64,000 bases of DNA from Streptomyces sp. NRRL WC-3742. GTDB lineage: Bacteria > Actinomycetota > Actinomycetes > Streptomycetales > Streptomycetaceae. Position 1 is the stretch's first letter. Each line of letters starts with the position of its first letter. The stretch spans positions 62,001 to 126,000 of the forward strand of contig NZ_JOCF01000004.1 of assembly GCF_000720635.1 (NCBI RefSeq). Direction: 5' to 3'. Below are positions 53,882-62,940 of the stretch, piece by piece. The notes under the pieces are model-generated. The model was not told the origin of the DNA. It did no database searches and saw nothing but the letters and a program-made list of their open reading frames with translations. Both the position numbers and the translations under genes were made by a program.

Positions 53882-54408
53882 TGCTCCGGTCCTTCCATCG
53901 AGGTGCGGACGAGCCCTTCGGCCCGCAGGTCGTAGTGCGCCATCGAACTGAGCGGCGGCGAGTAGGCGTGCAGGGTGACGGCCGGGCCGACGGCCGTGTT
54001 GCGCACGTCGTGGACGTACTCGGGGCCGAACGCCCGGGCCGTCCCGGCCGGGACCCTGCGGATCAGCAGCCCCTGGTCCGGCCCGCCGAGGGACAGCTCC
54101 TCCAATTCGCCCAGCGCGACCGTGAAGGCGCCGCGCGAGCCGCCGTGGTCGTGGAAGCCGGTCGACTGGCCGGGCAGCCAGCTGATCAGCCACACCTCGT
54201 GGTCCTCGTCGCCCGCCAGGCGGCGGTACCAGCGCTCCTCGGTGGAGAGGCGGACGTGGTGGACCCACCGGTCGGGGCGTTCGGCCAGGTCGCGGACGAT
54301 CGTGCGCAGGGTGCTCGGGGTGAGCGGTGTACGGGCCCCGGCGTCCGGGTCGGGGGCCGAGTCGGCGGCCGGGTCGGGCTCGGTCAGGGGCGTGGCACTC
54401 AGGCTCAT
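53875..54408 (-). CDS. Cysteine dioxygenase (CDO)
   Basis: A 177-residue cupin. The iron ligands are visible as HDHGGSRGAF (about residues 86-95, two His) and YVHDVRNTA (third His, about 130), the CDO pattern. It oxidises L-cysteine to cysteine sulfinate. It lies 200 bases downstream of a cysteine-type leader peptide on the same strand and is coupled to the rhodanese gene. The leader suggests control by cysteine supply. Confidence 0.93.
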   Translation of the reverse strand: MSLSATPLTEPDPAADSAPDPDAGARTPLTPSTLRTIVRDLAERPDRWVHHVRLSTEERWYRRLAGDEDHEVWLISWLPGQSTGFHDHGGSRGAFTVALGELEELSLGGPDQGLLIRRVPAGTARAFGPEYVHDVRNTAVGPAVTLHAYSPPLSSMAHYDLRAEGLVRTSMEGPEQW

Positions 54409-54607
54409 CGGGGCGTCCTCGGATGCGGCGGGAACGTCGAATGGTCTGCCCGGGCCCGGCGAGCGAGCGCGTGGACGGGCCGCGGGAGCGGCCCGGAACG
54501 CGGCGGTGCGGTGCGCCGGTGCGGGCGGGAGTCAGAACTGCGGGTGCGGGTGCGAGCCGAGGGCCCTGGCAGACGTCACAGGGAAGGCCACGCGGAGAGG
54601 GGAAGGG

Positions 54608-54685
54608 TCAACAGGCACAGATGGAACTCGCCTGGCGTCGCAGATCGACGTGCAGGCGGCAGACCAGAGTGGTGCCGGTGTCCAT
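54608..54685 (-). CDS. Cysteine-responsive leader peptide (25 aa)
   Basis: Encodes MDTGTTLVCRLHVDLRRQASSIC plus AC and a stop (only the first 20 shared residues are diagnostic: CRLHVDLRRQASS). The HVDLRRQASxxC core and the terminal CxC match the conserved short leader peptides found before sulfur genes in actinobacteria, where a ribosome stalled on Cys codons controls the genes behind. ATG 54685 sits seven bases after a -10 box, so the transcript is probably leaderless. Not in standard annotations because of its length. Confidence 0.88.
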   Translation of the reverse strand: MDTGTTLVCRLHVDLRRQASSICAC

Positions 54686-54692
54686 GAGCCGG

Positions 54693-54722
54693 ATCCTTCC
54701 CGAGCGACGCGGGCCAAGTCAA
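54693..54722 (-). promoter_or_regulatory. Promoter of the leader peptide and CDO operon
   Basis: Minus-strand -35 TTGACT (54717-54722) and -10 AAGGAT (54693-54698) are 18 bases apart, and the -10 box is seven bases before the leader ATG. This predicts transcription starting on or next to the ATG. Confidence 0.75.
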
Positions 54723-54895
54723 GCCGGGACGCGGACGGCTCCACCGCCGCACCGGCCGGGGGCGAGGAATGCATCCGGGTGGGCGGATGCGTAAGGAGGC
54801 GACCCGCGGGGTAGATGACCGTTTCATCCCGCCCCGCCAACCCTCGAAGCGCGGCCCGGCCCCCGCGGCCGAGCGGCGCAGTTGCGGAGGTACCC

Positions 54896-55738
54896 ATGTC
54901 GCAGATCGTCCGTGCCGCGCTCGTCCAGACCCGCTGGACAGGCGACCAGGAGAGCATGATCGCCCTCCACGAGCGCCACGCCCGCGAGGCCGCCGCCCAG
55001 GGCGCGCGGATCATCGGCTTCCAGGAGGTGTTCAACGCCCCGTACTTCTGTCAGGTCCAGGAGGCCGAGCACTACCGCTGGGCGGAGGCCGTCCCCGACG
55101 GCCCGACCGTACGCCGCATGCAGGACCTCGCCCGCGAACTCGGCCTGGTGATCGTCGTCCCCGTGTACGAGGAGGAGCAGACGGGCGTCTACTACAACAC
55201 CGCCGCCGTGATCGACGCCGACGGCAGCTACCTCGGCAAGTACCGCAAGCACCACATCCCCCAGGTCAAGGGCTTCTGGGAGAAGTTCTACTTCAAGCCC
55301 GGCAACCTCGGCTGGCCCGTCTTCGACACCGCCGTCGGCAAGGTCGGCGTCTACATCTGCTACGACCGCCACTTCCCCGAGGGCTGGCGGGCACTGGGCC
55401 TCGCGGGCGCCCAGATCGTCTACAACCCCTCCGCCACCAGCCGGGGGCTGTCCTCCTACCTGTGGCAGCTCGAACAGCCCGCCGCCGCCGTCGCCAACGA
55501 GTACTTCGTCGCCGCCATCAACCGCGTCGGCACCGAGGAGTACGGCGACAACGACTTCTACGGCACCTCCTACTTCGTCGACCCGCGCGGGCAGTTCGTC
55601 GGCGAGGTCGCCTCCGACAAGGAGGAGGAACTCGTCGTCCGCGACCTCGACCTCGGCCTGATCGAACAGGTCCGCCAGCAGTGGGCGTTCTACCGGGACC
55701 GCCGCCCGGACGCCTACGGCCCGCTCGCCGAGGCGTGA
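54896..55738 (+). CDS. Beta-ureidopropionase / N-carbamoyl amidohydrolase (nitrilase family)
   Basis: A 280-residue carbon-nitrogen hydrolase. The Glu-Lys-Cys triad is visible in IGFQEVFNAPY (Glu about 42), YLGKYRKHHIPQ (Lys about 116) and GVYICYDRHFPEG (Cys about 151). It releases ammonia and CO2 from N-carbamoyl-beta-alanine. ATG 54896 is set by GCGGAGG. It is followed by dihydropyrimidinase and an LLM oxidoreductase, giving reductive pyrimidine or hydantoin catabolism. Confidence 0.9.
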   Translation: MSQIVRAALVQTRWTGDQESMIALHERHAREAAAQGARIIGFQEVFNAPYFCQVQEAEHYRWAEAVPDGPTVRRMQDLARELGLVIVVPVYEEEQTGVYYNTAAVIDADGSYLGKYRKHHIPQVKGFWEKFYFKPGNLGWPVFDTAVGKVGVYICYDRHFPEGWRALGLAGAQIVYNPSATSRGLSSYLWQLEQPAAAVANEYFVAAINRVGTEEYGDNDFYGTSYFVDPRGQFVGEVASDKEEELVVRDLDLGLIEQVRQQWAFYRDRRPDAYGPLAEA

Positions 55739-55749
55739 GGGGCACCGCG

Positions 55750-57171
55750 ATGACCACCCGCGACCCCGGGCAGCGCACGATCATCCGCGGCGGCCTCGTC
55801 GTCACCGCCACCGAGGAACTCCACGCCGACGTCCTCGTCGAGGGCGAACGCATCGCCGCGCTCGCCGCCACCGGCAGCGCCGCCGCCGACGCCTGGAGCG
55901 CCGGGACCGTCATCGACGCCACCGGCCACTACGTCATCCCGGGCGGCGTCGACGCCCACACCCACATGGAACTGCCCTTCGGCGGCACCGCGGCCTCCGA
56001 CACCTTCGAGACCGGCACCCGCGCCGCCGCCTGGGGCGGCACCACCACCATCGTCGACTTCGCCGTCCAGCCCGTCGGCAGCTCCCTGCGCGAGGGCCTG
56101 GACACCTGGCACGCCAAGGCCGACGGCAACTGCGCCGTCGACTACGCCTTCCACACCATCGTCTCCGACGTCAACGACGCCGTCCTCAAGGAGATGGACA
56201 CCCTCGTCGACTCCGGCGAGTCCACCTCCTTCAAGCTCTTCATGGCCTACCCCGGCGTCTTCTACAGCGACGACGGCCGCATCCTGCGCGCCATGCAGCG
56301 CGGCGCCGCCAACGGCGGGCTCATCATGATGCACGCCGAGAACGGCATCGCCATCGACGTCCTCGTCGAACAGGCCCTCGCCGCAGGGAAGACCGACCCC
56401 CGCTACCACGGCGAGGTGCGGCGCGAACTCCTCGAGGCCGAGGCCACCCACCGGGCCGTCAAACTCGCCCAGGTCGCGGGCAGCCCGCTGTACGTCGTGC
56501 ACGTCTCCGCCGCCTCCGCGCTCGCCGAGATCGCCCGCGCCCGCGACGAAGGGCTCGACGTCTTCGGCGAGACCTGCCCGCAGTACCTCTTCCTCTCCAC
56601 GGACAACCTCGCCGAACCGGGCTTCGAAGGCGCCAAGTACGTGTGCAGCACGCCGCTTCGGCCGCGCGAGCACCAGGAGGCGCTCTGGCGCGGGCTGCGC
56701 ACCGACGACCTCCAGGTGGTCTCCACCGACCACTGCCCGTTCTGCTTCGTCGGGCAGAAGGAGCTCGGCCGCGGGGACTTCTCGAAGATCCCCAACGGCC
56801 TTCCGGGCGTGGAGAACCGGATGGACCTGCTCCACCAGGCCGTGGTGGAGGGGCGGATCAGCCGGCGCCGCTGGGTCGAGATCGCCTGCACCGCCCCGGC
56901 CCGGATGTTCGGCCTCCACCCGCGCAAGGGCACCGTCGCGCCGGGCGCCGACGCCGACCTCGTCGTCTACGACCCCGTGGCCGTGCAGACCGTCTCCGCC
57001 GCCACCCACCACATGAACGTCGACTACTCGGCCTACGAGGGGCGCCAACTCACCGGCCGCGTACGGACGGTGCTCTCGCGCGGCACCGTCGTGCTGGACG
57101 ACGGCCGATGGCTCGGCCGCGCCGGGCACGGCACCTTCCTGCGCCGGGGGACCTGCGGGTACCTGCGCTGA
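55750..57171 (+). CDS. hydA: Dihydropyrimidinase (D-hydantoinase)
   Basis: A 473-residue amidohydrolase. The metal-site His pair is in GGVDAHTHMELPFGG (about 64-78), the carbamylated Lys in TSFKLFMAYPG (about 161), and later ligands in ENGIAIDVL-type MMHAENGI and STDHCPF (about 322). It opens dihydrouracil or hydantoin rings and acts just before the nitrilase-family enzyme in the pathway. Start ATG 55750, eleven bases after the upstream stop. Confidence 0.95.
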   Translation: MTTRDPGQRTIIRGGLVVTATEELHADVLVEGERIAALAATGSAAADAWSAGTVIDATGHYVIPGGVDAHTHMELPFGGTAASDTFETGTRAAAWGGTTTIVDFAVQPVGSSLREGLDTWHAKADGNCAVDYAFHTIVSDVNDAVLKEMDTLVDSGESTSFKLFMAYPGVFYSDDGRILRAMQRGAANGGLIMMHAENGIAIDVLVEQALAAGKTDPRYHGEVRRELLEAEATHRAVKLAQVAGSPLYVVHVSAASALAEIARARDEGLDVFGETCPQYLFLSTDNLAEPGFEGAKYVCSTPLRPREHQEALWRGLRTDDLQVVSTDHCPFCFVGQKELGRGDFSKIPNGLPGVENRMDLLHQAVVEGRISRRRWVEIACTAPARMFGLHPRKGTVAPGADADLVVYDPVAVQTVSAATHHMNVDYSAYEGRQLTGRVRTVLSRGTVVLDDGRWLGRAGHGTFLRRGTCGYLR

Positions 57172-57212
57172 TCCGCCCCTGTTCCTTCACCCCCGCCTCT
57201 GGAGCCGCACCC

Positions 57213-58226
57213 ATGGACATCGGCCTCGTCCTGCAGACCGATCCGCCCGCCCGCCTGCTCATCGACCGGATGATCCGCGCCGAACGGGCCGGGTTCAGCC
57301 ACGGCTGGACCTTCGACTCCTGCGTCCTGTGGCAGGAGCCCTTCGTCATCTACAGCCGCATCCTCGCCGAGACCGAACGGCTGGTCGTCGGCCCGATGGT
57401 CACCAACCCCTCCACCCGCACCTGGGAGGTCACGGCCTCCCTGTTCGCCACGCTCAACGACATGTACGGCAACCGCACCGTCTGCGGCATCGGGCGCGGC
57501 GACTCCGCCATGCGCGTCGCCGGCCGCCGCCCGGCCACCCTCGACCGGCTCTCCCAGGCCATGCACGCCGTCAAGGAACTGGCCGAGGGCCGCACCGTCG
57601 AGGTGGACGGCACCGAGATGCACCTGCCGTGGGTCGGGCCCGGCGCCCAACTGCCCGTCTGGATGGGCGCGTACGGTCCCAAGGCGCTCGCCCTGACCGG
57701 ACGCCAGGCGGACGGGTTCATCCTGCAGCTGGCCGACCCGTACCTCACCGAGTACATGGTGAAGGCCGTCCGCGCCGCCGCCGCCGAGGCGGGCCGGGAC
57801 CCGTCCTCGGTCACCATCTGCGTCGCCGCGCCCGCCTACGTCACCGCCGACGACTCGCCCGCCGCGCTCGCCCACGCCCGGGAGCAGTGCCGCTGGTTCG
57901 GCGGGATGGTCGGCAACCACGTCGCCGACCTGGTCCGCCACTACGGCGAGCACTCCGACCTCGTCCCCGACGCCCTCACCGACTACATCAAGGAGCGCCA
58001 AGGCTACGACTACAGTCACCACGGGCGTGCCGACAACCCGGACACCGCCTTCGTCCCCGACGAGATCGTGGACCGGTTCTGCCTGATCGGCCCGCCCGAG
58101 GCCCAGCTCGCCCGCCTGGAGCAGCTGCGCTCGCTGGGCGTCGACCAGTTCGCGGTCTACGCGATGCACGACGCGATCGAGAGCACCATCGACGCGTACG
58201 GGGAGCAGGTCATCCCGCGGCTGTAG
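57213..58226 (+). CDS. LLM-class F420-dependent oxidoreductase (TIGR03842-type)
   Basis: A 337-residue (beta/alpha)8 luciferase-like flavin/F420 enzyme. Start MDIGLVLQTDPPARLLIDRM, then VVGPMVTNPSTRTWEV and GIGRGDSAMRV, the features of the TIGR03842 group, which clusters with dihydropyrimidinase genes in actinobacteria. It probably provides the oxidoreductase step of pyrimidine/hydantoin catabolism. ATG 57213 follows GGAG by eight bases. Its stop is followed by heptamer element 10. Confidence 0.9.
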   Translation: MDIGLVLQTDPPARLLIDRMIRAERAGFSHGWTFDSCVLWQEPFVIYSRILAETERLVVGPMVTNPSTRTWEVTASLFATLNDMYGNRTVCGIGRGDSAMRVAGRRPATLDRLSQAMHAVKELAEGRTVEVDGTEMHLPWVGPGAQLPVWMGAYGPKALALTGRQADGFILQLADPYLTEYMVKAVRAAAAEAGRDPSSVTICVAAPAYVTADDSPAALAHAREQCRWFGGMVGNHVADLVRHYGEHSDLVPDALTDYIKERQGYDYSHHGRADNPDTAFVPDEIVDRFCLIGPPEAQLARLEQLRSLGVDQFAVYAMHDAIESTIDAYGEQVIPRL

Positions 58227-58232
58227 GTCTTC

Positions 58233-58372
58233 GGCGACGGGTGACAGGTGGCGGGTGACAGATAACAGGTGACAGCGAACGGATGACGGATTTCATCATC
58301 TGTCATCCGTTCGCTGTTATCCGTCAGCTGTCACCCGTCACCTGTCAGCTGTCACCCGTCAGCTGTTCGCCG
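58233..58372. repeat. Heptamer-repeat hairpin element 10
   Basis: Units gacgggt, gacaggt, ggcgggt, gacagat, aacaggt, gacagcg, aacggat lead to a 16-bp perfect stem, 58272-58287 with 58302-58317, followed by a mirrored run gttatcc, gtcagct, gtcaccc, gtcacct into the stop codon of the convergent glycosyltransferase gene. Confidence 0.92.
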
Positions 58373-59600
58373 CCCGCTCCACGGCGGCGAGGACCTTGGC
58401 GGTGCCGTCCTCGGTGGCCAGAGCCGTGGCGACGGCGCGGGCGCGGGCCGCGTGCCGGGGGTCGTCGAGGGCGCGGCGGAGTGCGGCGGCCAGGTGGGAG
58501 GCGGTGAGGGCGCGCAGCGGCACCGGGCCGGGGGAGACGCCGAGCCGGGTGAGGCGGGCCGACCAGAACGGCGCGTCCAGCTGGGCGGGCACGGGCACGG
58601 TCGGCGTCCCGGCGCGCAGGGCGGCGGCCGTGGTGCCGGCCCCGGCGTGGTGGACGACGGCCGCCGTGCGGGGGAAGAGCCAGCTGTGCGGGGTGTCGCC
58701 GATGGTCAGGACGGTCTCCGAGTCCTCGGCGGCCAGCCCGCTCCAGCCGGACTGCAGGAGGAGCCGCACCCGCGCGGCCCGGGCGGCGGCGAGGACGGTC
58801 CCGGTGAGCCGCTCGGGGTCGGGGACGACCAGGCTGCCGAAGCCGACGAAGACGGGCGGCGGCCCGGCCGCGAGGAAGTCGAGCAGCCGGGCCGGTGGCT
58901 GCCAGCCGTCCGGCTCGGGCGGCCACCAGTACCCGGCGACGTCGAGCCGGGGATGCCAGTCGGCCGGGCGGGGCACGACGGTCGGCGAGAAGCCGTGCAG
59001 CACGGGGTGCCCGCGCCGGGCCCCGGCGGCGCCGAGGGCGGGCAGTCCGAGCCGGCGGCGCAGCTCCCGCACGGTCGGTCCGAACAGCTGGTCGGTCCCG
59101 GCCTGGACGGCGTATCCGGCCAGCAGGTTGCCCAGCGCCCCGAGCGAGCGGGAGCCGGTGACGGCGGGTGCGAACTCCCGCGTGGGGGAGAGGGGTTGGA
59201 GGTGCAGCCCGAGGCTGGGGATGCCCGACGCCTCGGCGGCGACCTGGCCGAGCGGGTCGGTGGCGCTCGAGGTCAGCAGCAGGTCGGCGCCGAGCGCGGT
59301 GGCCTCGACGATGCCCTCGCCGAGCGCGGGCATGAACCGGCGCCCCATGCGCAGGAGTTGCACGATCACGCCCGGCCCGGTGCCGGCCTTCAGCAGGCGC
59401 CGCCCCTCGACGGAGGCGAGTTCGGCACGCGGGTCGACGGGCAGCGGGCGGAACTCCAGCCCGGCCGAGCGCACCGATTCGGCGAAGGTGGCATGGGTGG
59501 CGACGGCCACCTGGTGACCCGCCGCCCGCAGTCGCACGCCCAGCCCGGTGAAGGGGGCGACGTCACCCCGGGACCCTGCGGTGGCGATCAGGATGCGCAT
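58359..59600 (-). CDS. GT1-type glycosyltransferase
   Basis: A 413-residue nucleotide-sugar glycosyltransferase (MGT/UDP-sterol type). N-terminus MRILIATAGSRGDVAPFTGL and C-terminal donor motif HHAGAGTTAAALRAGTPTVP with DAPFWSARL are those of antibiotic and lipid glycosyltransferases. The acceptor is unknown; there is no polyketide or sugar gene nearby. ATG 59600 is used. The stop is in heptamer element 10. Confidence 0.91.
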   Translation of the reverse strand: MRILIATAGSRGDVAPFTGLGVRLRAAGHQVAVATHATFAESVRSAGLEFRPLPVDPRAELASVEGRRLLKAGTGPGVIVQLLRMGRRFMPALGEGIVEATALGADLLLTSSATDPLGQVAAEASGIPSLGLHLQPLSPTREFAPAVTGSRSLGALGNLLAGYAVQAGTDQLFGPTVRELRRRLGLPALGAAGARRGHPVLHGFSPTVVPRPADWHPRLDVAGYWWPPEPDGWQPPARLLDFLAAGPPPVFVGFGSLVVPDPERLTGTVLAAARAARVRLLLQSGWSGLAAEDSETVLTIGDTPHSWLFPRTAAVVHHAGAGTTAAALRAGTPTVPVPAQLDAPFWSARLTRLGVSPGPVPLRALTASHLAAALRRALDDPRHAARARAVATALATEDGTAKVLAAVERAANS

Positions 59601-59746
59601 GGCCGCAGTATTCCGGCCCCCGGGGCCCGCCGGAAGCCCGCCACGCCTGCCGCGCCCGCACCGGAACCGCCGACCGGGCGGCGGGCGTCCTTGGAGTCAG
59701 AAGGGCGCGGCGGGGCTCTCGCGCCGATGACGGGAGGGACGAACGA

Positions 59747-60013
59747 ATGGGCATCATCGCGTGGATCGTACTGGGCCTGATCGCCGGGGCCCTGGCCAAA
59801 CTGCTGCTGCCGGGCAGGGACCCGGGCGGCCTGATCGTGACGACCCTGATCGGCATCGCCGGCTCGTTCGTCGGCGGCTGGATCGCCTCGCATTTCTTCC
59901 ACCGCTCCGTGACGGCGCACTTCTTCGACGCGACCACCTGGGTCTCCGCGATCGGCGGCGCCCTCGTCCTGCTGGTCGCCTACCGCATCCTGTTCGGCCA
60001 CTCACGGCGCTGA
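59747..60013 (+). CDS. GlsB/YeaQ/YmgE-family membrane protein
   Basis: An 88-residue membrane protein with three helices and the family motif GLIAGALAKLLLPGRDPGG. It is associated with general stress response; the molecular role is unknown. The ATG at 59747 follows GGGAGGG. A strong hairpin follows. Confidence 0.92.
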   Translation: MGIIAWIVLGLIAGALAKLLLPGRDPGGLIVTTLIGIAGSFVGGWIASHFFHRSVTAHFFDATTWVSAIGGALVLLVAYRILFGHSRR

Positions 60014-60029
60014 CGCCGACTGCAGCCCG

Positions 60030-60065
60030 AAGGCGGGCCGGTTCCGGGGGGAACCGGCCCGCCTT
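60030..60065. terminator. Strong hairpin after the GlsB-like gene
   Basis: aaggcgggccggttcc with ggaaccggcccgcctt (16 bp, 60030-60045 with 60050-60065), loop gggg. It does not contain the 7-bp units. Confidence 0.9.
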
Positions 60066-60077
60066 CGTCATTCCCCG

Positions 60078-61031
60078 TCACTCCCCGTCATTTCCCGACG
60101 TCCCCCGCCATCCCGCCGTCGGCGCCGCTTCGCCGACCCACTCCGGCAGGGCCTCGCGGGCGGCGAGCCAGGAGGCCGGGACCTCGGCCGTCCCGGTGCG
60201 GGCGGCGACCACGCCACCGGCGATCGCGCAGGTGGTGTCCCGGTCACCCCAGCCCTCCAGGGTCTGCCAGAGGGCCTCGGTCAGGCGGTCCAGGTGCCCT
60301 GCGGCGGACCAGAGGGCGAAGGGGACGGTGTCCGGCGCGGAGAGCAGCAGCCCGGAGCCGAGCACGGCGGCGGAGTGCCGCACGCTGGTGCCCTCGGGCA
60401 GTCGGGCGGCGATCCGCACCCCGGAGCGCACGTCGCTCTCCGGCAGCCGTCCGGCGATATCGGTCAGCAACTCGCCGCGCCCCGGCGGGACTTCGCCGCG
60501 ACTGCGGACGGCCAGGGCCGCCGCGAGCGCGACGGCCACCGCACCGACCACGGCCTCCGGGTGGAAGTGGGTGGTGAGCGCCTGGAGTTCGGCTTCGCGG
60601 GCCGCCCGCGCGAGGTCGTCGGCGTACCAGGCACCCAGCGGCGCCACCCGCATGGCGGCGCCGTTGCCGTACGATCCCTGGCCCTCGAACTGGGAGGAGG
60701 TGACGGCACGCCAGTCCTCCCCGGCGTCGATGGAGCGCAGGACCCGGCGCATCGAGGGCCCGTACTTGCGGTGGGGCGTGCCGATGTACTCGGCGGCGAA
60801 CTCTCGGGCCAGGGCGTCCTGGCGGACCTCGCCGTGGGCCTTCAGGTGACGTAGGAGGACGAGCGCCATCGCGGTGTCGTCCGTCCAGTGCCAGGGTGCG
60901 GGCCTGGGCCGGCGGGCGGCCAGCGCGGCGGGGGCCTCGTCGGCCGGCACGGAGAACCAGCGGTCGCCGAAGGCGTCGCCCAGGGCGAGCCCCTTCAGGC
61001 TGTCCAGCACCGGCCCGGCCGTGTCGCGCAT
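60078..61031 (-). CDS. ADP-ribosylglycohydrolase-family protein
   Basis: A 317-residue enzyme of the DraG/ARH type. Motifs: GLALGDAFGDRWF, WHWTDDTAMAL (Thr-Asp-Asp metal site) and EGWGDRDTTCAIAGG (second Asp pair). It removes ADP-ribose from proteins or nucleotides; the target is unknown. ATG 61031 is set by GGAGG directly upstream; ATG 61043 is less likely because that GGAGG lies within it. Confidence 0.9.
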   Translation of the reverse strand: MRDTAGPVLDSLKGLALGDAFGDRWFSVPADEAPAALAARRPRPAPWHWTDDTAMALVLLRHLKAHGEVRQDALAREFAAEYIGTPHRKYGPSMRRVLRSIDAGEDWRAVTSSQFEGQGSYGNGAAMRVAPLGAWYADDLARAAREAELQALTTHFHPEAVVGAVAVALAAALAVRSRGEVPPGRGELLTDIAGRLPESDVRSGVRIAARLPEGTSVRHSAAVLGSGLLLSAPDTVPFALWSAAGHLDRLTEALWQTLEGWGDRDTTCAIAGGVVAARTGTAEVPASWLAAREALPEWVGEAAPTAGWRGTSGNDGE

Positions 61032-61147
61032 GTCATCCTCCATGTGAGATCAACTGTGCGCGGCAGTCTGCCGGAACGCCGTGGCGCCGGCGACCGGATT
61101 TCGTTCCGGTCGCCGGCGCCGCGTCAGGATGTGTCAGTCAGGGCGTG

Positions 61148-61738
61148 TCAGCCGGTGGTGCGCAGGCCGTTGAGGATGAGGGTCCAGACGGCTTCGAAGC
61201 GGTGTTCGGCCTGGGGGCCGGACCAGTCGGGGGCGTAGGCGGGGTCGTGGAAGGGGGCGGTGGCGTCGAAGACGGCGCGGGCGGTGGTCTGGATGTGGGC
61301 GAGCTTGAACTCGCCGGCCTCGACGCCGTCCTGGAAGATCCGGGCGATCTGGCTGATGAGGGTCTCGATGTGCTCCTCGATACCGGCGCTGTTCTCCTCC
61401 GTCAGGACGGCGAAGGTCGCGAACAGCTCAGGGTCCTCGAGGGCCTTGCGGCGCTTGGTGCGGAAGAGGGTGTCCAGCCAGCGGTGCAGGCGCTCGGCGG
61501 TGCTGCCGTGGGTCGGGTCGTCGGCGATGGCGGCGAGTTCCCGGTTGGCCTGGTCGAGCCAGCGCTGGTTCACGGCCTCGCGCAGGGCGGTCTTGCTGGG
61601 GAAGTGCCGGTAGACGCTGCTGTGGCTGACCCCGAGGGTGCGGGCGACGTCCACGACGGTCGCCTTGGTGGGGCCGAATCGCCGGAAGACGTCCTCCGCC
61701 GCGATAAGGATCTGCTCGGCGGTGAGGGTGGTTTCCAT
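61148..61738 (-). CDS. TetR-family transcriptional regulator
   Basis: A 196-residue regulator. Helix-turn-helix region residues about 8-54 (RRFGPTKATVVDVARTLGVS and SVYRHFPSKTALREA), then helical ligand domain (RAVFDATAPFHDPAYAPDW). ATG 61738. It lies 49 bases downstream of an aldo/keto reductase gene on the same strand, so it may regulate that pair. Confidence 0.93.
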   Translation of the reverse strand: METTLTAEQILIAAEDVFRRFGPTKATVVDVARTLGVSHSSVYRHFPSKTALREAVNQRWLDQANRELAAIADDPTHGSTAERLHRWLDTLFRTKRRKALEDPELFATFAVLTEENSAGIEEHIETLISQIARIFQDGVEAGEFKLAHIQTTARAVFDATAPFHDPAYAPDWSGPQAEHRFEAVWTLILNGLRTTG

Positions 61739-61787
61739 GGTCACGCGGGTCCGTCCTTGGGGGTCGTGCCGGGGCCGGGCGGGCCGG

Positions 61788-62813
61788 TCATCGTTCGCTG
61801 TCCAACAGTGCCATTTGCGCGGCGGCGTATCGATCGCCTGCGGCCGATCCCGCCGGGACTGCGGCCTCAATCGCGGTGAGGTCGGCGTCCGTCAGGTTGA
61901 CGTCGAGGGAGCCGAGGGCCTCCGCGAGCCGGTCGCGGCGGCGGGCGCCGACGAGCGGGACGATGTCCTGCCCGCGCGAGGCTACCCACGCGATGGCGAC
62001 CTGGGCGACGCTCGCGCCCTTCGCGGCGGCGACCTCTCGCAGCGCCTCGACCAGGGAGAGGTTGTGGGCCAGGTTGTCGCCCTGGAAACGGGGGTTGAGG
62101 CCGCGGAAGTCGCCGCCGCCGAGCTCGCGGCCCTGCTGCCAGTGGCCGCTGAGCAGGCCGCGGGAGAGGACGCCGTACGCCGTGACGCCGATGCCCAGTT
62201 CGCGGGCGGTGGGCAGGATGGCGTCCTCGATCGAGCGGGAGAGCAGCGAGTACTCGATCTGGAGGTCGCAGATCGGGTGGACGGCGGCGGCGCGGCGCAG
62301 GGTGTCGGCGCCGACCTCGGACAGGCCGATGTGGCGGACGTAACCGGCCTGGACCATCTCGGCGACGGCGCCGACGGTCTCCTCGATCGGGACCTTCGGG
62401 TCGAGGCGGGCCGGGCGGTAGACGTCGACGTGGTCGGTGCGCAGCCGGCGCAGGGTGTAGGCGAGGGAGGTCTTGACCGCGGCGGGGCTCGCGTCGTAGC
62501 CGACGGGCATCCCGTCGGGGCCGCGCTGGGCGCCGAACTTGACGCTGATCTGCACGCTCTCGCGGTCGCGGCCGCGCAGCGCCTCGTGGATCAGCAGCTC
62601 GTTGTGGCCCATGCCGTAGAAGTCGCCGGTGTCCAGGAGGGTGACGCCTGCGTCCAGGGCGGCGTGGACGGTGGCGATACTCTCGGCCTCGTCGGCCGGG
62701 CCGTACAGGTCGGACATGCCCATGCAGCCGAGGCCGAGCGCGGAGGTGGTGAGGGGGGCGGTGCCGTTGGTGCCGAGGGTGCGCTGAGCAGCGGTGCGGT
62801 TGATCGAAGGCAA
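61788..62813 (-). CDS. Aldo/keto reductase
   Basis: A 341-residue NADPH-type oxidoreductase. Catalytic Asp-Tyr in LLDTGDFYGMGHNEL and Lys in ISVKFG are visible. The position of the usual His (YQHR) is changed to YRPAR, as in the YakC-like subgroup. TTG 62813 is preferred for the usual length and a TGGAG ribosome site; TTG 62873 is possible but long. It is the first gene of a pair with a TetR regulator. Confidence 0.88.
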   Translation of the reverse strand: MPSINRTAAQRTLGTNGTAPLTTSALGLGCMGMSDLYGPADEAESIATVHAALDAGVTLLDTGDFYGMGHNELLIHEALRGRDRESVQISVKFGAQRGPDGMPVGYDASPAAVKTSLAYTLRRLRTDHVDVYRPARLDPKVPIEETVGAVAEMVQAGYVRHIGLSEVGADTLRRAAAVHPICDLQIEYSLLSRSIEDAILPTARELGIGVTAYGVLSRGLLSGHWQQGRELGGGDFRGLNPRFQGDNLAHNLSLVEALREVAAAKGASVAQVAIAWVASRGQDIVPLVGARRRDRLAEALGSLDVNLTDADLTAIEAAVPAGSAAGDRYAAAQMALLDSER

Positions 62814-62880
62814 GGAGGACTCCAGATCGGTTGCGGCGCCGGATGGCGTGGTCGGTGGGCGACCCGGGGGCAACTCTGCC

Positions 62881-62940
62881 AGAACAGCGAACAGAATTCA
62901 AAATCTGTTCGCTGTTATCTGTTTTTTGTTACTTGTTACG
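62881..62940. repeat. Heptamer-repeat hairpin element 11
   Basis: 13-bp stem (aacagcgaacaga / tctgttcgctgtt, 62883-62895 with 62904-62916), then gttttttgttacttgttac with the methyltransferase TAA stop in it. It lies between two leftward genes; the T-rich tail could help termination. Confidence 0.87.

Larger units (their letters stand above)
54409..54895. other. CDO leader and divergent nitrilase promoter region
   Basis: 487 bases. Holds the cysteine leader peptide (54608-54685), the leader promoter (54693-54722), about 200 bases between the leader stop and the CDO start that may form an attenuator, and the upstream region of the divergent nitrilase gene. Confidence 0.65.

Noticed and set aside
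58359..59600. Antibiotic biosynthesis cluster around the glycosyltransferase
   Set aside because: No sugar-pathway, polyketide or peptide synthetase gene is close by.
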